A stretch of 64,000 nt of DNA from Janthinobacterium rivuli (GCF_009208735.1 NZ_WFLJ01000009.1:186001-250000); one strand, 5' to 3'. Positions 42,976-53,207 are shown, numbered from the stretch's first letter. The notes: generated by a model not told the origin, from the sequence alone. Numbers and translations are program-made.

Positions 42976-45900
42976 GCCCGCACGATGCGCGCCGGCAGTC
43001 CCTGCCGCACCGACGTGCCCGACACGGGATCGACAAACACGTTCTTGTCGCCGCGGCTCGGATCCGTCAACCCCAGGTCGTTCAGGTTGATGCCCGCGCC
43101 GATGGCCGGCTCGTCGGGCTGGCGCAGCTTGCCGATGCGGTGGGCGCGCGCGCCGTGCTCCTTGTGGCCGAAACCATGTTCGACGGCGATCACGCCCCGT
43201 TGCACGCCATGGCGCAGCATCACCGTGGCCCTGGCCCTGCCGCCCGGCGTTTCCAGGTAAATAGCATCGCCATTTTCCAGCTTCAGGCGCGCCGCATCGT
43301 CGGGATGCACGGCGACCGGGTTGTCCGGATGGATGCCGCGCAAGCGCCGCGCGCCGATACTGTAGGAGTTCTGCAGCGCCGATTTAAAGCTGATCAACTC
43401 GAACGGCCATTCGCTGGCCGGATAGGTCTTGCGCACCGGCGTGCCGTCGGCAAACGCCGCCACGCGCCAGGCGGGCGTGCCGGGGAAGCGCTTGCCGCTC
43501 AAGCTGTTCTTGCTCACACCCAGGCCCTCGTTGTACAGCATCATCGGTTTCAGATAGCGGTGCGTGGACCAGTCCTGCGGATACGGCGTGTCGTCGACGA
43601 CCGGTGCGGGCGCCGCCGGCGCCTTGGGATTCGCCGGCGGCGGCAGGCGCAGGCCGAACATCTCGCCATAGCTCTGGTAACGCCCTCCCCGCGCCAGCAT
43701 GAAGGCCACCTTGCGCCACTCTTCCGGCTTCAGGGTGCGCTCCAGTTCGGGGCGGATGCGCGCCACGCCGGACAGCACGATGTCGTCGTCACTGGCCTCC
43801 GGCACCGCCGTTTTTCCCTGCCAGGCGATGTTGGCGCCGCCGCGCAGATACCAGTCTTCCGCGCGCTGCAGGGGGAAGCGCTGGCCATCCATGTCCTGCA
43901 AGGCTTCTGAACCGAAACCGGGCAAGTCCATCGTTTTCGCCAGCGCGATGAAGAACGATTCCATGCAGATGGTCTGGCCGTCTGGCGTCTTTTGCACGCG
44001 CGGCTCGACCACGGGCCAGCGCGCCGTGCTCATTTTGACGGGCATGCCGCCCCAGGCGCCAGCCCAGCCCCAGCTTTCGTACAGCAGGGTGTCGGGCAGC
44101 AGGTAGTCGGCAAATGCGGAGCTTTCATTGATGAAGGGGTCGATGGCGACGATCAGGGGAATCTTCTTCGGATCGGCCAGCTCCTTGCCGATCTGCGCGC
44201 GCAAGCCCGTGATGCCGTAGACGGGATTGCAGCTCCACAGGATCAGCGCCTTCAGGGTGTACGGATAGCCGTTCATGGCGCTAGTGAGCCATTCGGTGGC
44301 CAGCGCGGGCGCGTTCGGATACCACGGCGCCTTGGCCGGATACGCCTTGCCCGCTTCCTTCTTCAGCTTGAATTCCGAGGTTTTTTCATATGGCACATTG
44401 CGCCCGATCGGCATGCCGGCCGCCTTGATCTCGTCGTCGAAGCTTTCGAGGTTATAGCGCGGACCGGGACCCGCATCCTTGAAGCTGCCGCCGTTGACGA
44501 GGGTGCCGCCCTTGCGGTTCAAATTGCCGATCAGGGTGTTGAGCATGACGAGCGCATACGCGTTATAGAAGCCCGCGCCCGACATCATGCCGCCGTGCGC
44601 ATTGACGGCGGCGCGCTTGCCGTGGCTGGTGAGTTCCTGCGCCAGGCCTTCGATGATGTCGCGCGTGATGCCGCAGGCAGCCGAATACTCGTCCATGCTG
44701 TGGCGCTGCGCTTCCTCGTTGAGCATCGTCATGGCCGTCTTCAGGTGCAGCGGCGCGCCCGCCACGTCCAGCGGGCCGTCGAAGAACAGCCGCGCCTCGC
44801 CCTTGGCGGCATTGTGCGGCACGATGGCTTGCGTGGCGGCGTCGATCACGCAGAAGGCGTCGCCATCCTTGTAGCGCTCTTCTTCCGCCAGCTCCACCGC
44901 GCCGATGTCCGACGCGCGCAGGTAGCGGCCATCGCGCGGATGGCCCTTCTCGCTGATGATCAGGTGCGTGGCGTTGCACCAGGCGGCTTCGCCGGCCGCT
45001 TCCGCCACCTTCAGGTTCGGCTGCACGAGGAAGTTGCGGTCATAGCGTTCATGTTCGATGATCCAGCGGATCATCGCCATGGCCAGCGCGCCATCCGTGC
45101 CCGGCTTGATCGGTACCCAGCGGCTGCGGTCTCCCGCCGCGAGGCTGTCCGCGTTCGTCAGCACGGGATCGACGACGACGTAGCTGAACTCGCGCTTGCC
45201 CGAACGGGCCTTGGCGATCAGCGTGCCCTGGCGCTTGAACGGATTGCCCGCATTGCCGGGCGCCGTACCGACGAAGATGCAAAATTCCGTGTTTTCCAGG
45301 TCCACTTTCGCGTGCGGCATTTTCTTCATGTCGCCGAACATGGCGCCCGAGCCGCTGCGGTACGCGCCGCCGCAATACGAGCCGTGGTTGACCAGGTTCA
45401 GACTGCCGTACGACTGCTTGAAAAAACGCGTGCCGAACGCCAGGCGGCCATCGTCCGTGCTGCACATCAAACCCACCTGGTTCACTTGCGGCCCAAGTTC
45501 CGGCTGCGCCGGATCGATCGGTTTTTCCAGCTCGCGCAAGGCGCGCAAGCCCTGCACGTGGCCTTCGCCAAACAGGTCGCCGCCTTCCGTCACCTCCTTC
45601 ACCAGCTGGTCGAAGGCGATCGGTTCCCACTGGCCGCCGCCGCGCGGTCCCACGCGCTTCATGGGCGCCAGCACGCGGAACGGCGACTCCATCTGTTCCA
45701 GCACGCCGTTGCCGCGGCCGCAAGCGGTGGAGCGCCCTTTCAAGCCCTTTTCCTGGAAGCGCGACAGCGACACAAAGCTGTCGCGTATCGAGGTCTGGTA
45801 AGGCAGCGCCGGATCGGCCGACAGGGGGCTGTACGGGTTGCCCGCCACGCGCAGCACCTTGCCGCTCTTTTTATCGAGGCGCACGCGCACGCCGCAAAAC

Positions 45901-46181
45901 GTGGTGCAGCCCATGCACATGGTGTAGCTGACCTGCTGGTCGGGGTTGACCGTCAGCTTGCCCGTGGCCGTATCGACGGAAAACTCGGGCGGCAGCGAAT
46001 TGCCGTGCAGTTTCTGCACGGGTTTGTCCTTGCCCAGCGCATGGTCGACCATGCGGCCGGCCGTGGTGGAAAAGCTGGCGGCAAACGCGGCCAGTCCGCC
46101 GCCGATGGCGCCGTAGCGCAGCAGCTTGCGGCGTTTTTCGCTTTCGTCGTCAGGGACGTCGTTGTTTTTTTGTTCGTTCAT
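42972..46181 (-). CDS. ttrA: Tetrathionate reductase catalytic subunit A (molybdopterin)
   Basis: 1069 aa. A Tat signal (EKRRKLLRYGAIGGG, RR at 17-18) is followed by a [4Fe-4S] site of C89, C92, C96 and C154 (CMGCTTFCG...ACGRGNG) and the molybdenum-ligand region HGSYCGGAYRSG with C270. Large molybdopterin domains and the C-terminal dinucleotide-binding domain (NSYSIGARRLRGIHPDNPVA) are present. The size matches TtrA (about 1000-1070 aa). It is exported folded and reduces tetrathionate to thiosulfate. The operon order B-C-A is that of Salmonella ttr. Confidence 0.93.
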   Translation of the reverse strand: MNEQKNNDVPDDESEKRRKLLRYGAIGGGLAAFAASFSTTAGRMVDHALGKDKPVQKLHGNSLPPEFSVDTATGKLTVNPDQQVSYTMCMGCTTFCGVRVRLDKKSGKVLRVAGNPYSPLSADPALPYQTSIRDSFVSLSRFQEKGLKGRSTACGRGNGVLEQMESPFRVLAPMKRVGPRGGGQWEPIAFDQLVKEVTEGGDLFGEGHVQGLRALRELEKPIDPAQPELGPQVNQVGLMCSTDDGRLAFGTRFFKQSYGSLNLVNHGSYCGGAYRSGSGAMFGDMKKMPHAKVDLENTEFCIFVGTAPGNAGNPFKRQGTLIAKARSGKREFSYVVVDPVLTNADSLAAGDRSRWVPIKPGTDGALAMAMIRWIIEHERYDRNFLVQPNLKVAEAAGEAAWCNATHLIISEKGHPRDGRYLRASDIGAVELAEEERYKDGDAFCVIDAATQAIVPHNAAKGEARLFFDGPLDVAGAPLHLKTAMTMLNEEAQRHSMDEYSAACGITRDIIEGLAQELTSHGKRAAVNAHGGMMSGAGFYNAYALVMLNTLIGNLNRKGGTLVNGGSFKDAGPGPRYNLESFDDEIKAAGMPIGRNVPYEKTSEFKLKKEAGKAYPAKAPWYPNAPALATEWLTSAMNGYPYTLKALILWSCNPVYGITGLRAQIGKELADPKKIPLIVAIDPFINESSAFADYLLPDTLLYESWGWAGAWGGMPVKMSTARWPVVEPRVQKTPDGQTICMESFFIALAKTMDLPGFGSEALQDMDGQRFPLQRAEDWYLRGGANIAWQGKTAVPEASDDDIVLSGVARIRPELERTLKPEEWRKVAFMLARGGRYQSYGEMFGLRLPPPANPKAPAAPAPVVDDTPYPQDWSTHRYLKPMMLYNEGLGVSKNSLSGKRFPGTPAWRVAAFADGTPVRKTYPASEWPFELISFKSALQNSYSIGARRLRGIHPDNPVAVHPDDAARLKLENGDAIYLETPGGRARATVMLRHGVQRGVIAVEHGFGHKEHGARAHRIGKLRQPDEPAIGAGINLNDLGLTDPSRGDKNVFVDPVSGTSVRQGLPARIVRA

Positions 46182-46191
46182 TATTCTCTCC

Positions 46192-47304
46192 TCAGTGCGT
46201 GGCCATGGCGGGACGGCTGCGTGCGGCGACGACGCGTCCGGCCCATGGCAAAAATTCCAGCATCAGCAACAGCAGCGCGATCCACAGGCCGGCCGTGCCG
46301 ATGATCCCCATCAAGCCATCGTTCCCCATCGGCAGGTGGTAGTCGTACAGGCCCGCGCCCGTTTTCGGGATCGTCTGGCCGCCGATGAAAATCGTCCAGC
46401 GCATCATCCACGCGCTGTGCAGCGCGATCAGGCCGTTGACCAGGCCGCTGCTGGCAGGGCGCCAGATGGCCAGGGCCATCGGCACGATGGACGACAGCAC
46501 GGCCCACACGGCCGTGAACTGCCATTGCGGCATGCCCGCCACCTGGGTGAAGGCCATGCTGTGGCTGGCGCTCACGCCGGACAGGCTGACGAACAGCCAG
46601 CCGCCGCCCAGCGCCAGCACCAGCGCCAGCGACAGGGCCAGCGCGCGGTTCAAGGACACCTCCAGCGCCTGGTCGCGGCCCGGCAGGAAGCGGTTGAACA
46701 GCAGCGCCAGGCCCACCGCCCCGACAAAGGCCGTGGCAGCAAATTGCGCCGGCAGGAAAGGCGTGAACCACAGGGGCCTGGCGCGCACCACCATCACTTC
46801 CATGCCCGTGTACAGTCCGACGACAAAGGCGGCGAGCAAGGTGAAGGCGGCGGCGATGCGGATGGCCCGCAAGGAAGCGGCGCCACCGCGCCCCAGCAGG
46901 CGATAGGCGAAGGCCAGACGGTCCTGGCCCTGCCCCCGCGCGGCGAAGTCGCTGCGCAGCGCCAGCCAGGCGTACAGCATCAAACAGCCCAGATACAGGG
47001 GGATGAAGAACGAGCCCCACGACATCCACGACTGTGGCTGGAAGTAAATATAGAAATGGTAGAAGCGGCCCGGCCCGTGCAAGTCGGCCAGCAGCGCCAC
47101 GGGCGCCGTCACGCCGCAGACGAGGGACGCCAGCAGCGCGATGCGTCCCAGGCGCTCATACGCCTTGCGGCCGAAAACGAAGTACGGCAGGGTCAGCATG
47201 AAGCTGCCGTAACTGAGGCCGATGAGGAAAAAATACTGCACCGCCCACGGCAGCCATGCCGCTTCGCGCGTGACGTTGAGAATTTCGGTGATGTGGCTGT
47301 CCAT
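46192..47304 (-). CDS. ttrC: Tetrathionate reductase membrane subunit TtrC (NrfD/PsrC family)
   Basis: 370 aa, about nine membrane segments. It begins MDSHITEILNVTREAAWLPW, then YFFLIGLSYGSFMLTLPYFV, with PLYLGCLMLYAWLALRS and ALHSAWMMRWTIFIGGQT typical of NrfD-type quinol oxidases. It should oxidise quinol and pass electrons to TtrB. It is 3 bp downstream of ttrB and 10 bp upstream of ttrA. Confidence 0.9.
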   Translation of the reverse strand: MDSHITEILNVTREAAWLPWAVQYFFLIGLSYGSFMLTLPYFVFGRKAYERLGRIALLASLVCGVTAPVALLADLHGPGRFYHFYIYFQPQSWMSWGSFFIPLYLGCLMLYAWLALRSDFAARGQGQDRLAFAYRLLGRGGAASLRAIRIAAAFTLLAAFVVGLYTGMEVMVVRARPLWFTPFLPAQFAATAFVGAVGLALLFNRFLPGRDQALEVSLNRALALSLALVLALGGGWLFVSLSGVSASHSMAFTQVAGMPQWQFTAVWAVLSSIVPMALAIWRPASSGLVNGLIALHSAWMMRWTIFIGGQTIPKTGAGLYDYHLPMGNDGLMGIIGTAGLWIALLLLMLEFLPWAGRVVAARSRPAMATH

Positions 47305-47307
47305 GGT

Positions 47308-48018
47308 TTATTTCCCGTGTTTGCTCGGTTGCCAAAGTGTCGCTTCGCCCTCGACGTGGCCGGCGAAGCGCGTATCGAGTCCCAGGTAGAACACGTGGGG
47401 CTGGGTGCCCTGCTCGGGTTTGAGCACCTTCACCTTGTTCTCGGTGAGCAGCTGATGCACCATGCTGTCCGGGTCATTCAGGTCGCCGAAGATGCGCGCG
47501 CCGCCCACGCAGGTTTCCACGCAGGCCGGCAGCAAGCCTTCGTCGACGCGGTGCGCGCAGAACGTGCATTTGTCGGCCTTGCCCGTCTCGTGGTTGATGA
47601 AGCGCGCGTCGTACGGACAGGCTTGCACGCAGTAGGCGCAGCCCACGCAGCGGTCGCCGTCGACGACGACGACGCCATCCTTGCGCTGGAAGGTGGCGCC
47701 CACGGGACAGACGGGAATGCAGGGGGGATTGGCGCAGTGGTTGCACAGGCGCGGCAGCATGTAGGTACCGCAGCGGTTCTCTTCCTTGACTTCATAGGTC
47801 GAGACGACGGTGCGGAAGCTGTTTTCCGGCACGGCGTTTTCCATGATGCAGGAGACGGTACAAGCCTGGCAGCCGATGCATTTCTGTACGTCGACCACCA
47901 TCGCCCAGCGCTGGCCGCCTTCGCCCTTGGTGGCGGCCTTGCCGGGCAGCGGCGCGATGGCCGCGCCGATGGTTACGGCTGGCAAGGCGCGCAAGAAACT
48001 GCGGCGCGATTCAATCAT
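47308..48018 (-). CDS. ttrB: Tetrathionate reductase iron-sulfur subunit TtrB
   Basis: 236 aa with a Tat signal (ESRRSFLRALPAV). Four [4Fe-4S] clusters are predicted from CIGCQACTVSC, CNHCANPPCIPVCP, CVGCAYCVQACP and CTFCAHRV...CVETC. It relays electrons from TtrC to TtrA. The ATG at 48018 has AAGGAGAG close by and gives the signal; a nine-codon extension is rejected. It is the first gene of the ttrBCA operon, and its promoter lies in 48019-48163, where I see C-rich TCACC repeats but no secure FNR box. Confidence 0.93.
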   Translation of the reverse strand: MIESRRSFLRALPAVTIGAAIAPLPGKAATKGEGGQRWAMVVDVQKCIGCQACTVSCIMENAVPENSFRTVVSTYEVKEENRCGTYMLPRLCNHCANPPCIPVCPVGATFQRKDGVVVVDGDRCVGCAYCVQACPYDARFINHETGKADKCTFCAHRVDEGLLPACVETCVGGARIFGDLNDPDSMVHQLLTENKVKVLKPEQGTQPHVFYLGLDTRFAGHVEGEATLWQPSKHGK

Positions 48019-48163
48019 GACACTCTCCTTGACTATGGGCGGCAAGCCCTTGTTGACTTGCTGCCATGATAGAAAAGAAGGTGCTGCGGGGGTATTGGGG
48101 TGATCGGGTGGTGACCTAGATGATCATGCCAATTGACAGGCGCAATGAATGGGGGTAATGCGC

Positions 48164-49300
48164 TTACAGCTCGTCGAGCGAATACAGCCGGCGATGCTCG
48201 CGGATCGCGTAGCGGTCCGTCATGCCGGCGATGTAGTCGGCGATCTTGCGCGCCTGCTTGGTCACATCATCGCCATTGACCTGATAGTCGGGCGGCAGCA
48301 GGGCCGGTTCGGCCATGAAGCTGTCGTACAGTTCGCGCACGATGCGGCTCGCTTTGACGCGCATGCGGTTGACCTGGTAGTGGCGGTACAGGTTCGCCCT
48401 CAAGAAGCGTTTCAGCTCCGTTGCATCCTTGCGCATGGCGTCCGAAAAACGGATCAATGGCGGGCTGGCGCGCACTTCGCTGACGTCTCGGGGAGCGGCG
48501 TCGAGGATCAGGGCATTCGACGTGACGATCAGATCGTCGGCCAGGGCCGTGATCAGGCGGCGCAGGGTTTCGTAGATGGCGCGCCGGCCCGACAGGCCGG
48601 GAAACGCCTGCTGCACGTCGCGCCACAGGCGGCCGAAGAACTCCACCTCTTCCAGCTGGGCGATGGTGATCAGGCCGGAGCGCAGGCCGTCGTCGATATC
48701 GTGGCTGTTGTAGGCGATTTCATCGGCCAGGTTGGTCAGCTGCGCTTCCAGGGTCGGTTGCGTGCGGTCGATGAAGCGCTGCGCCACAGGGCCCAGTTCG
48801 CGCGCATGCGCCAACGAGCAGTGTTTCAAGATGCCTTCGCGCGTCTCGAACATCAGGTTCAAGCCATCGAAGGCGCCGTAATGCTCTTCCAGCGTGTCGA
48901 CCACGCGCAGGCTTTGCAGGTTGTGCTCGAAGCCGCCGTGCGCCTGCATGCATTCATTGAGCACATCCTGGCCCACGTGGCCGAACGGCGTGTGGCCCAG
49001 GTCATGCGCGAGCGCGATGGCTTCGACCAGGTCTTCGTTCAGGCGCAGGTTGCGCGCGATGGAGCGCCCCACTTGCGCCACTTCCAGGCTGTGCGTCAGG
49101 CGCGTGCGGAACAGGTCTCCCTCGTGGTTGAGGAAAACCTGGGTCTTGTATTCGAGGCGGCGGAAGGCCGAGGAATGGATGATGCGGTCGCGGTCGCGCT
49201 GGAACTGGCTGCGCGAGGCGTGCGGCGCCTCGGCAAAGCGACGTCCCTGCCCCTGTGCCGAATGGGCCGCGTACGGAGCGAGGAAGTCTTCCGGCAGCAT
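48164..49300 (-). CDS. dgt: Deoxyguanosinetriphosphate triphosphohydrolase-like dNTPase
   Basis: 378 aa, HD-domain dNTPase. [20 protein letters not shown] and the metal site [14 protein letters not shown] ... [15 protein letters not shown] are intact, as is [15 protein letters not shown]. This short form matches the widespread betaproteobacterial Dgt family, which cleaves dNTPs to deoxynucleoside plus triphosphate. It starts 1 bp after the aroKB stop, as in many relatives where aroB-dgt are adjacent. It is the last gene of the run. Confidence 0.93.
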   Translation of the reverse strand: MLPEDFLAPYAAHSAQGQGRRFAEAPHASRSQFQRDRDRIIHSSAFRRLEYKTQVFLNHEGDLFRTRLTHSLEVAQVGRSIARNLRLNEDLVEAIALAHDLGHTPFGHVGQDVLNECMQAHGGFEHNLQSLRVVDTLEEHYGAFDGLNLMFETREGILKHCSLAHARELGPVAQRFIDRTQPTLEAQLTNLADEIAYNSHDIDDGLRSGLITIAQLEEVEFFGRLWRDVQQAFPGLSGRRAIYETLRRLITALADDLIVTSNALILDAAPRDVSEVRASPPLIRFSDAMRKDATELKRFLRANLYRHYQVNRMRVKASRIVRELYDSFMAEPALLPPDYQVNGDDVTKQARKIADYIAGMTDRYAIREHRRLYSLDEL

Positions 49301-49301
49301 G

Positions 49302-50948
49302 CTATTGCACTCCGGCGGCCAGGGTGGCCAGCACCAGTTCGTGCGGCGCGGACGTGATGCACGGGCTGCCCAACGGTTTCAAGAGGATGAACTTGATGGC
49401 GCCGCCCTCGTTCTTCTTGTCCACTTCCATCAGTTCCAGCCAGCGCTCCACGCCCAGATCCGGCGCCTTCACGGGCAGGCCGGCGGCGGCGACGAGTTGG
49501 CGCACGCGCTCGACGGCCGCCTGGTCGATATAGCCCATGCGGCAAGACAGGTCGGCCGCCATCACCATGCCGCAGCCGACGGCTTCGCCGTGCAGCCAGT
49601 GGCCGTAGCCGAGGCCCGCCTCGATGGCGTGGCCGAAGGTGTGGCCGAAGTTCAGGATGGCGCGCAAGCCGCCTTCGCGCTCGTCCTGGCGCACCACGTC
49701 GGCCTTGATTTCGCACGAGCGGGCGATGGCATACGCGAGGGCGCCCTTGTCGCGCGCCATCAGCTTGGCCATGTTCGCCTCGATCCAGTCGAAAAACGCC
49801 GCGTCGATGATGGCGCCATGCTTGATCACTTCGGCCAGGCCGGCCGACAGCTCGCGCGCCGGCAGGGTTTCCAGGGTCGAGGTGTCGGCGATCACGGCGC
49901 GCGGCTGGTAGAAGGCGCCGATCATGTTCTTGCCCAGCGGGTGGTTGATGCCCGTCTTGCCGCCGACGGAGGAATCGACCTGCGCCAGCAGGGTGGTGGG
50001 CACCTGCACGAAGCCGATGCCGCGCATGTAGCTGGCCGCCGCATAGCCGGTCAGGTCGCCGATCACGCCGCCGCCCAGCGCCACCAGGGTGGTCTTGCGG
50101 TCGCATTTGTTGGCCAGCAGCGCGTCGAAGATCTGCATCAGGCTGGCCCAGTTCTTATATTCTTCGCCGTCCGGCAAGACGATACAGATCACTTCGCGGC
50201 CATCGCTGGCCAGCGCCGCCTGCAGGCGGCCCAGGTACAGCGGCGCGACGGTGGTATTGGTGACGATGGCCACCTTGTGGCCGCTGATATGGCGCAGCAG
50301 CGCATCGGCGTCGGCCAGCAGGCCGGGACCGATGGCGATCGGATAACTGCGCTCGTCGAGGTCTACGCTCAACAACATTTTGGATTGCTCGTTCATCGAA
50401 GGCTCTGCATGAATGACGCAGTTGGGCGAGGCCTCGCATTCGAGGCTGGCCAGCTGCATCAGGATGGTCTGAACCATCGATTGTACGTTAGGACGGCCCG
50501 TGTCGATCACAATGTCGGCCACTTCCATGTAATGGGGCTCGCGCTGCGACGTCAATTCCTCGAGTTTTTTGCGCGGGTCCGCCGTCTGCAGCAGCGGGCG
50601 GTTCTTGTCATGGCTGGTGCGCGCGAGAATGTTGCTGACGCTGGCGCGCAGGTAGACGACCGTGCCCCGCTCCTTCAGATAGGCGCGGCTGTCGGCGTTG
50701 AGGATGGCCCCGCCGCCGGTGGCCATGACAATGCCTTCCTGGGCGCTCAGGTCGCGGATCACCTCGGCCTCGCGCCGGCGAAAGCTGGCCTCGCCCTCGA
50801 TTTCAAAGATCCACGGGATGGTCGCTCCCGTGCGTGCCTCGATTTCGTGGTCGGAATCGACAAAGCGCAAGCCCAGCTTGCGGGCCAGGATGCGCCCGAT
50901 CGTGGTTTTTCCTGCGCCCATGAGGCCTACTAAAAACAGATTTTGCAT
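49302..50948 (-). CDS. aroKB: Shikimate kinase - 3-dehydroquinate synthase fusion (AroK-AroB)
   Basis: One uninterrupted 548-aa frame. Residues 1-175 are a complete AroK: P-loop [29 protein letters not shown] and DKNRPLLQT. Residues about 190-548 are a complete Aro[43 protein letters not shown], the zinc ligands in GLAEVIKHG and [13 protein letters not shown]. An internal ATG at 50396 (residue 185, [11 protein letters not shown]) would give a normal 364-aa AroB, but no strong Shine-Dalgarno motif precedes it. The two steps are not consecutive in the shikimate pathway. It lies 12 bp after the Ig-repeat lipoprotein gene, where aroK normally follows pilQ. Confidence 0.9.
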   Translation of the reverse strand: MQNLFLVGLMGAGKTTIGRILARKLGLRFVDSDHEIEARTGATIPWIFEIEGEASFRRREAEVIRDLSAQEGIVMATGGGAILNADSRAYLKERGTVVYLRASVSNILARTSHDKNRPLLQTADPRKKLEELTSQREPHYMEVADIVIDTGRPNVQSMVQTILMQLASLECEASPNCVIHAEPSMNEQSKMLLSVDLDERSYPIAIGPGLLADADALLRHISGHKVAIVTNTTVAPLYLGRLQAALASDGREVICIVLPDGEEYKNWASLMQIFDALLANKCDRKTTLVALGGGVIGDLTGYAAASYMRGIGFVQVPTTLLAQVDSSVGGKTGINHPLGKNMIGAFYQPRAVIADTSTLETLPARELSAGLAEVIKHGAIIDAAFFDWIEANMAKLMARDKGALAYAIARSCEIKADVVRQDEREGGLRAILNFGHTFGHAIEAGLGYGHWLHGEAVGCGMVMAADLSCRMGYIDQAAVERVRQLVAAAGLPVKAPDLGVERWLELMEVDKKNEGGAIKFILLKPLGSPCITSAPHELVLATLAAGVQ

Positions 50949-50960
50949 GTGCTGCGACAG

Positions 50961-53207
50961 TTAATTTGGATTACGACAATCAGTGGCTTGCCCATACGGA
51001 CTCAGGACGCCTGGAGGTGAAACATCCACGCGGTTAAAGTCCGTAGCCAGCCCCGGAAGCAAAGTGTAACCGACATAAGTTGCCTCCGTCCCGGAACTAT
51101 TGCCACGAATCGTCAATTCGACGTCCAGCCAGTTGGCCCTGTCGCGCGGATAAGTCAGGGTGACGATCGCAGTTCCCGAGCTGTCGGTCTTGCCGCCGGT
51201 CGACAAATTGAGCGGAATGCCCGGGTCGAGACGGCCATTGAGGTTGAAGTCGTTATTCGGATTGAAGGTGCCGCTGCGGTCCCGGTCTTCATTGTCACAG
51301 GCGTTCGCGGTCCTCACGACGATCCACGACTGGGCACTCTGGGAATATTGCAGATAGCCTTTGTAATAATAGCGGGGCCAGGCGGCGGCCGTGATGATCA
51401 CGTCCGGCACGGGGTTACCGGCGGCGTCCGTCACAAACACGCTATACGTCTTGCGATAGGTGCTGCTGTCGGAGGCGTCGAGCGCATTGCCGCTGCCGGC
51501 GCTGATGAACAGCGACTTTTTCGTCACCGTCAGCTTGACCGTGGCGGCATTGCTCGACACGCCCTGCAGTTGCGCCTTGACAACGACGCCATCGACACCG
51601 GTGGTGCCCTGCCCCGCGATGTAGCTGACCGTGGCCACGCCGTCGCTGTCGGTGACGACCAGCGAAGGCGAACTCAGGGAACCATTGCTGGCATCGGCCT
51701 GGATCGAAAAGCTCACCTGGGCATTCTTGACCAGGTTGTTTTCCACCGTGCCATCGCGCACGATGGCGCGCAAGGCACTGCGCTGCGCCGTGCTGCCGGC
51801 CGTATTGGCGCCGATGACCGCCGGGTCGGCTTGCAGGCTAATCGTGGACTGGGCCGTCAATGGCGCAACGAACTCCACTTCCGACTGTACCGAGGCGCCG
51901 CTGCCTTCGTACTGCGCCGTCAGGGCGGTCAGGCCGGCGCCGCTGGCCTGTACGTAGGCGATGGCATTGCCTCCCACCAGCGCCAGCGGCGCCTGCAATG
52001 GCGTGCCGCAGGCGGCATCCTGGTAGATGGCACCGCGCGACGTACTGAAACGCACATTGCCCGTTTGTGGCACGCCAGCCACATCGCTATGCACCGTCAC
52101 GGCATAACAGGTGTTCGTGTTCAGGGCGGTCAACGCCACATTGCCGCCCGACACGGCATTGATCGTGAAGTTCGATGCATTAATTGTAATTGGCAACACA
52201 ACGCTGTCGCCCTGCGCCTTGACGCTGATGCTGTCGCTGCTGCCCGCCTGGGCGTTGTAGCTCAACACCAGCTGGCCGTTGTTGTCGGTCAACGCGGGAC
52301 TGGCGCCGCCGCCCTTGACCGTGATGGCATTGCTGCGCGCGCTGAAGGTGACCGGCTTGCCGACGAGGGGATTGCCGCTCGAGTCGACCAGCTTGACCAC
52401 CATGTCGGTGCTCGTCTTCAGGTTCACCGTCGAAAAGGCATTGATGACCAGCCGGGTGCCGCTGACGCCGATGTCCGTGCTGGCCGTTTGCGCGCCTGCG
52501 CTGGCCGTGACCTTGATCGTGCGCAAACTGGCATCGCCACCTGTATTCAGGCTGACCTGCGCCTGTCCCTGCGCATTGGTGCTGACCTTGGTCGCGCCAA
52601 GCGCGCCCGAATCGGCGGCGAACGTCACGCTGGCATTGGGCACGACGGCATTGTTGGCATCTTTGACAAAGGCGATCACGTTGACGGCGGTACCGCCCGA
52701 CGAAGCAAGCGTGCCACCGGAAGACGTCAGCAGCAAGCTGGCAATGCCGGAGGTGACGGGCACTACTTTCACCACCACGGGAGCCGATTCAACGCCGCCG
52801 CTGCTGGCCTTGATGGTAATGTCGCGCAAGCTCGCATCGCCTTTCACGCTGAGTTTTTCCGTCACCGTGCCATTGGCATCCGTCACGCGATTGGTATTGC
52901 TGATGATGCCGGAACTGGCGGTGAAGGTCACCGTCTGGCCTGTCATGGCATTATTGCCAGGATTTTTCACCACGACTGTCAGCACGACTTCCGTGCCATC
53001 CGCGCCCGAAGCAACAATCGTTGTTGCACCAGCAACCAATACCACACTGCCAACGCCGGCATTGGCGCCATCCTTGACGCCCAGGGTCGGATCGCCGCCA
53101 CCGCCGCCACACGCGGCCAGCAAGGCGCCCAGCGCCAGCAAGACCAGCCAATTCGATACCCGACTCCAATAAGTGTTGCCCCAAGATACATTCCGCATAG
53201 TCGCCAT
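50961..53207 (-). CDS. Large Ig-like (Big_1/invasin-type) repeat lipoprotein with calcium-loop motif
   Basis: 748 aa (or 745 from a second ATG). A lipobox LAAC is followed by a poly-Gly stretch (Cys near residue 33). About six Ig-like repeats of 80-100 aa follow; the first three share hallmarks such as VTFTASSG..., DANGTVTEKLSV, KGDASLRDITIKASSG and GGDASLRTIKVTASAG. Near residues 635-662, DRDRSGTFNPNNDFNLNGRL DPG resembles paired DxDxSG/DxNxNGxxD calcium loops as in dockerins. Such repeats make rods for surface adhesins. It is inserted between pilQ and aroKB, where most relatives have no gene, with 46 bp to pilQ, so co-expression with the pilus genes is likely. Confidence 0.82.
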   Translation of the reverse strand: MATMRNVSWGNTYWSRVSNWLVLLALGALLAACGGGGGDPTLGVKDGANAGVGSVVLVAGATTIVASGADGTEVVLTVVVKNPGNNAMTGQTVTFTASSGIISNTNRVTDANGTVTEKLSVKGDASLRDITIKASSGGVESAPVVVKVVPVTSGIASLLLTSSGGTLASSGGTAVNVIAFVKDANNAVVPNASVTFAADSGALGATKVSTNAQGQAQVSLNTGGDASLRTIKVTASAGAQTASTDIGVSGTRLVINAFSTVNLKTSTDMVVKLVDSSGNPLVGKPVTFSARSNAITVKGGGASPALTDNNGQLVLSYNAQAGSSDSISVKAQGDSVVLPITINASNFTINAVSGGNVALTALNTNTCYAVTVHSDVAGVPQTGNVRFSTSRGAIYQDAACGTPLQAPLALVGGNAIAYVQASGAGLTALTAQYEGSGASVQSEVEFVAPLTAQSTISLQADPAVIGANTAGSTAQRSALRAIVRDGTVENNLVKNAQVSFSIQADASNGSLSSPSLVVTDSDGVATVSYIAGQGTTGVDGVVVKAQLQGVSSNAATVKLTVTKKSLFISAGSGNALDASDSSTYRKTYSVFVTDAAGNPVPDVIITAAAWPRYYYKGYLQYSQSAQSWIVVRTANACDNEDRDRSGTFNPNNDFNLNGRLDPGIPLNLSTGGKTDSSGTAIVTLTYPRDRANWLDVELTIRGNSSGTEATYVGYTLLPGLATDFNRVDVSPPGVLSPYGQATDCRNPN

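Noticed and set aside
48019..48163. FNR-type site ahead of ttrB
   Set aside because: TTGAC and GATCA half-sites are present but not with the TTGATNNNNATCAA spacing, so no FNR box is claimed.
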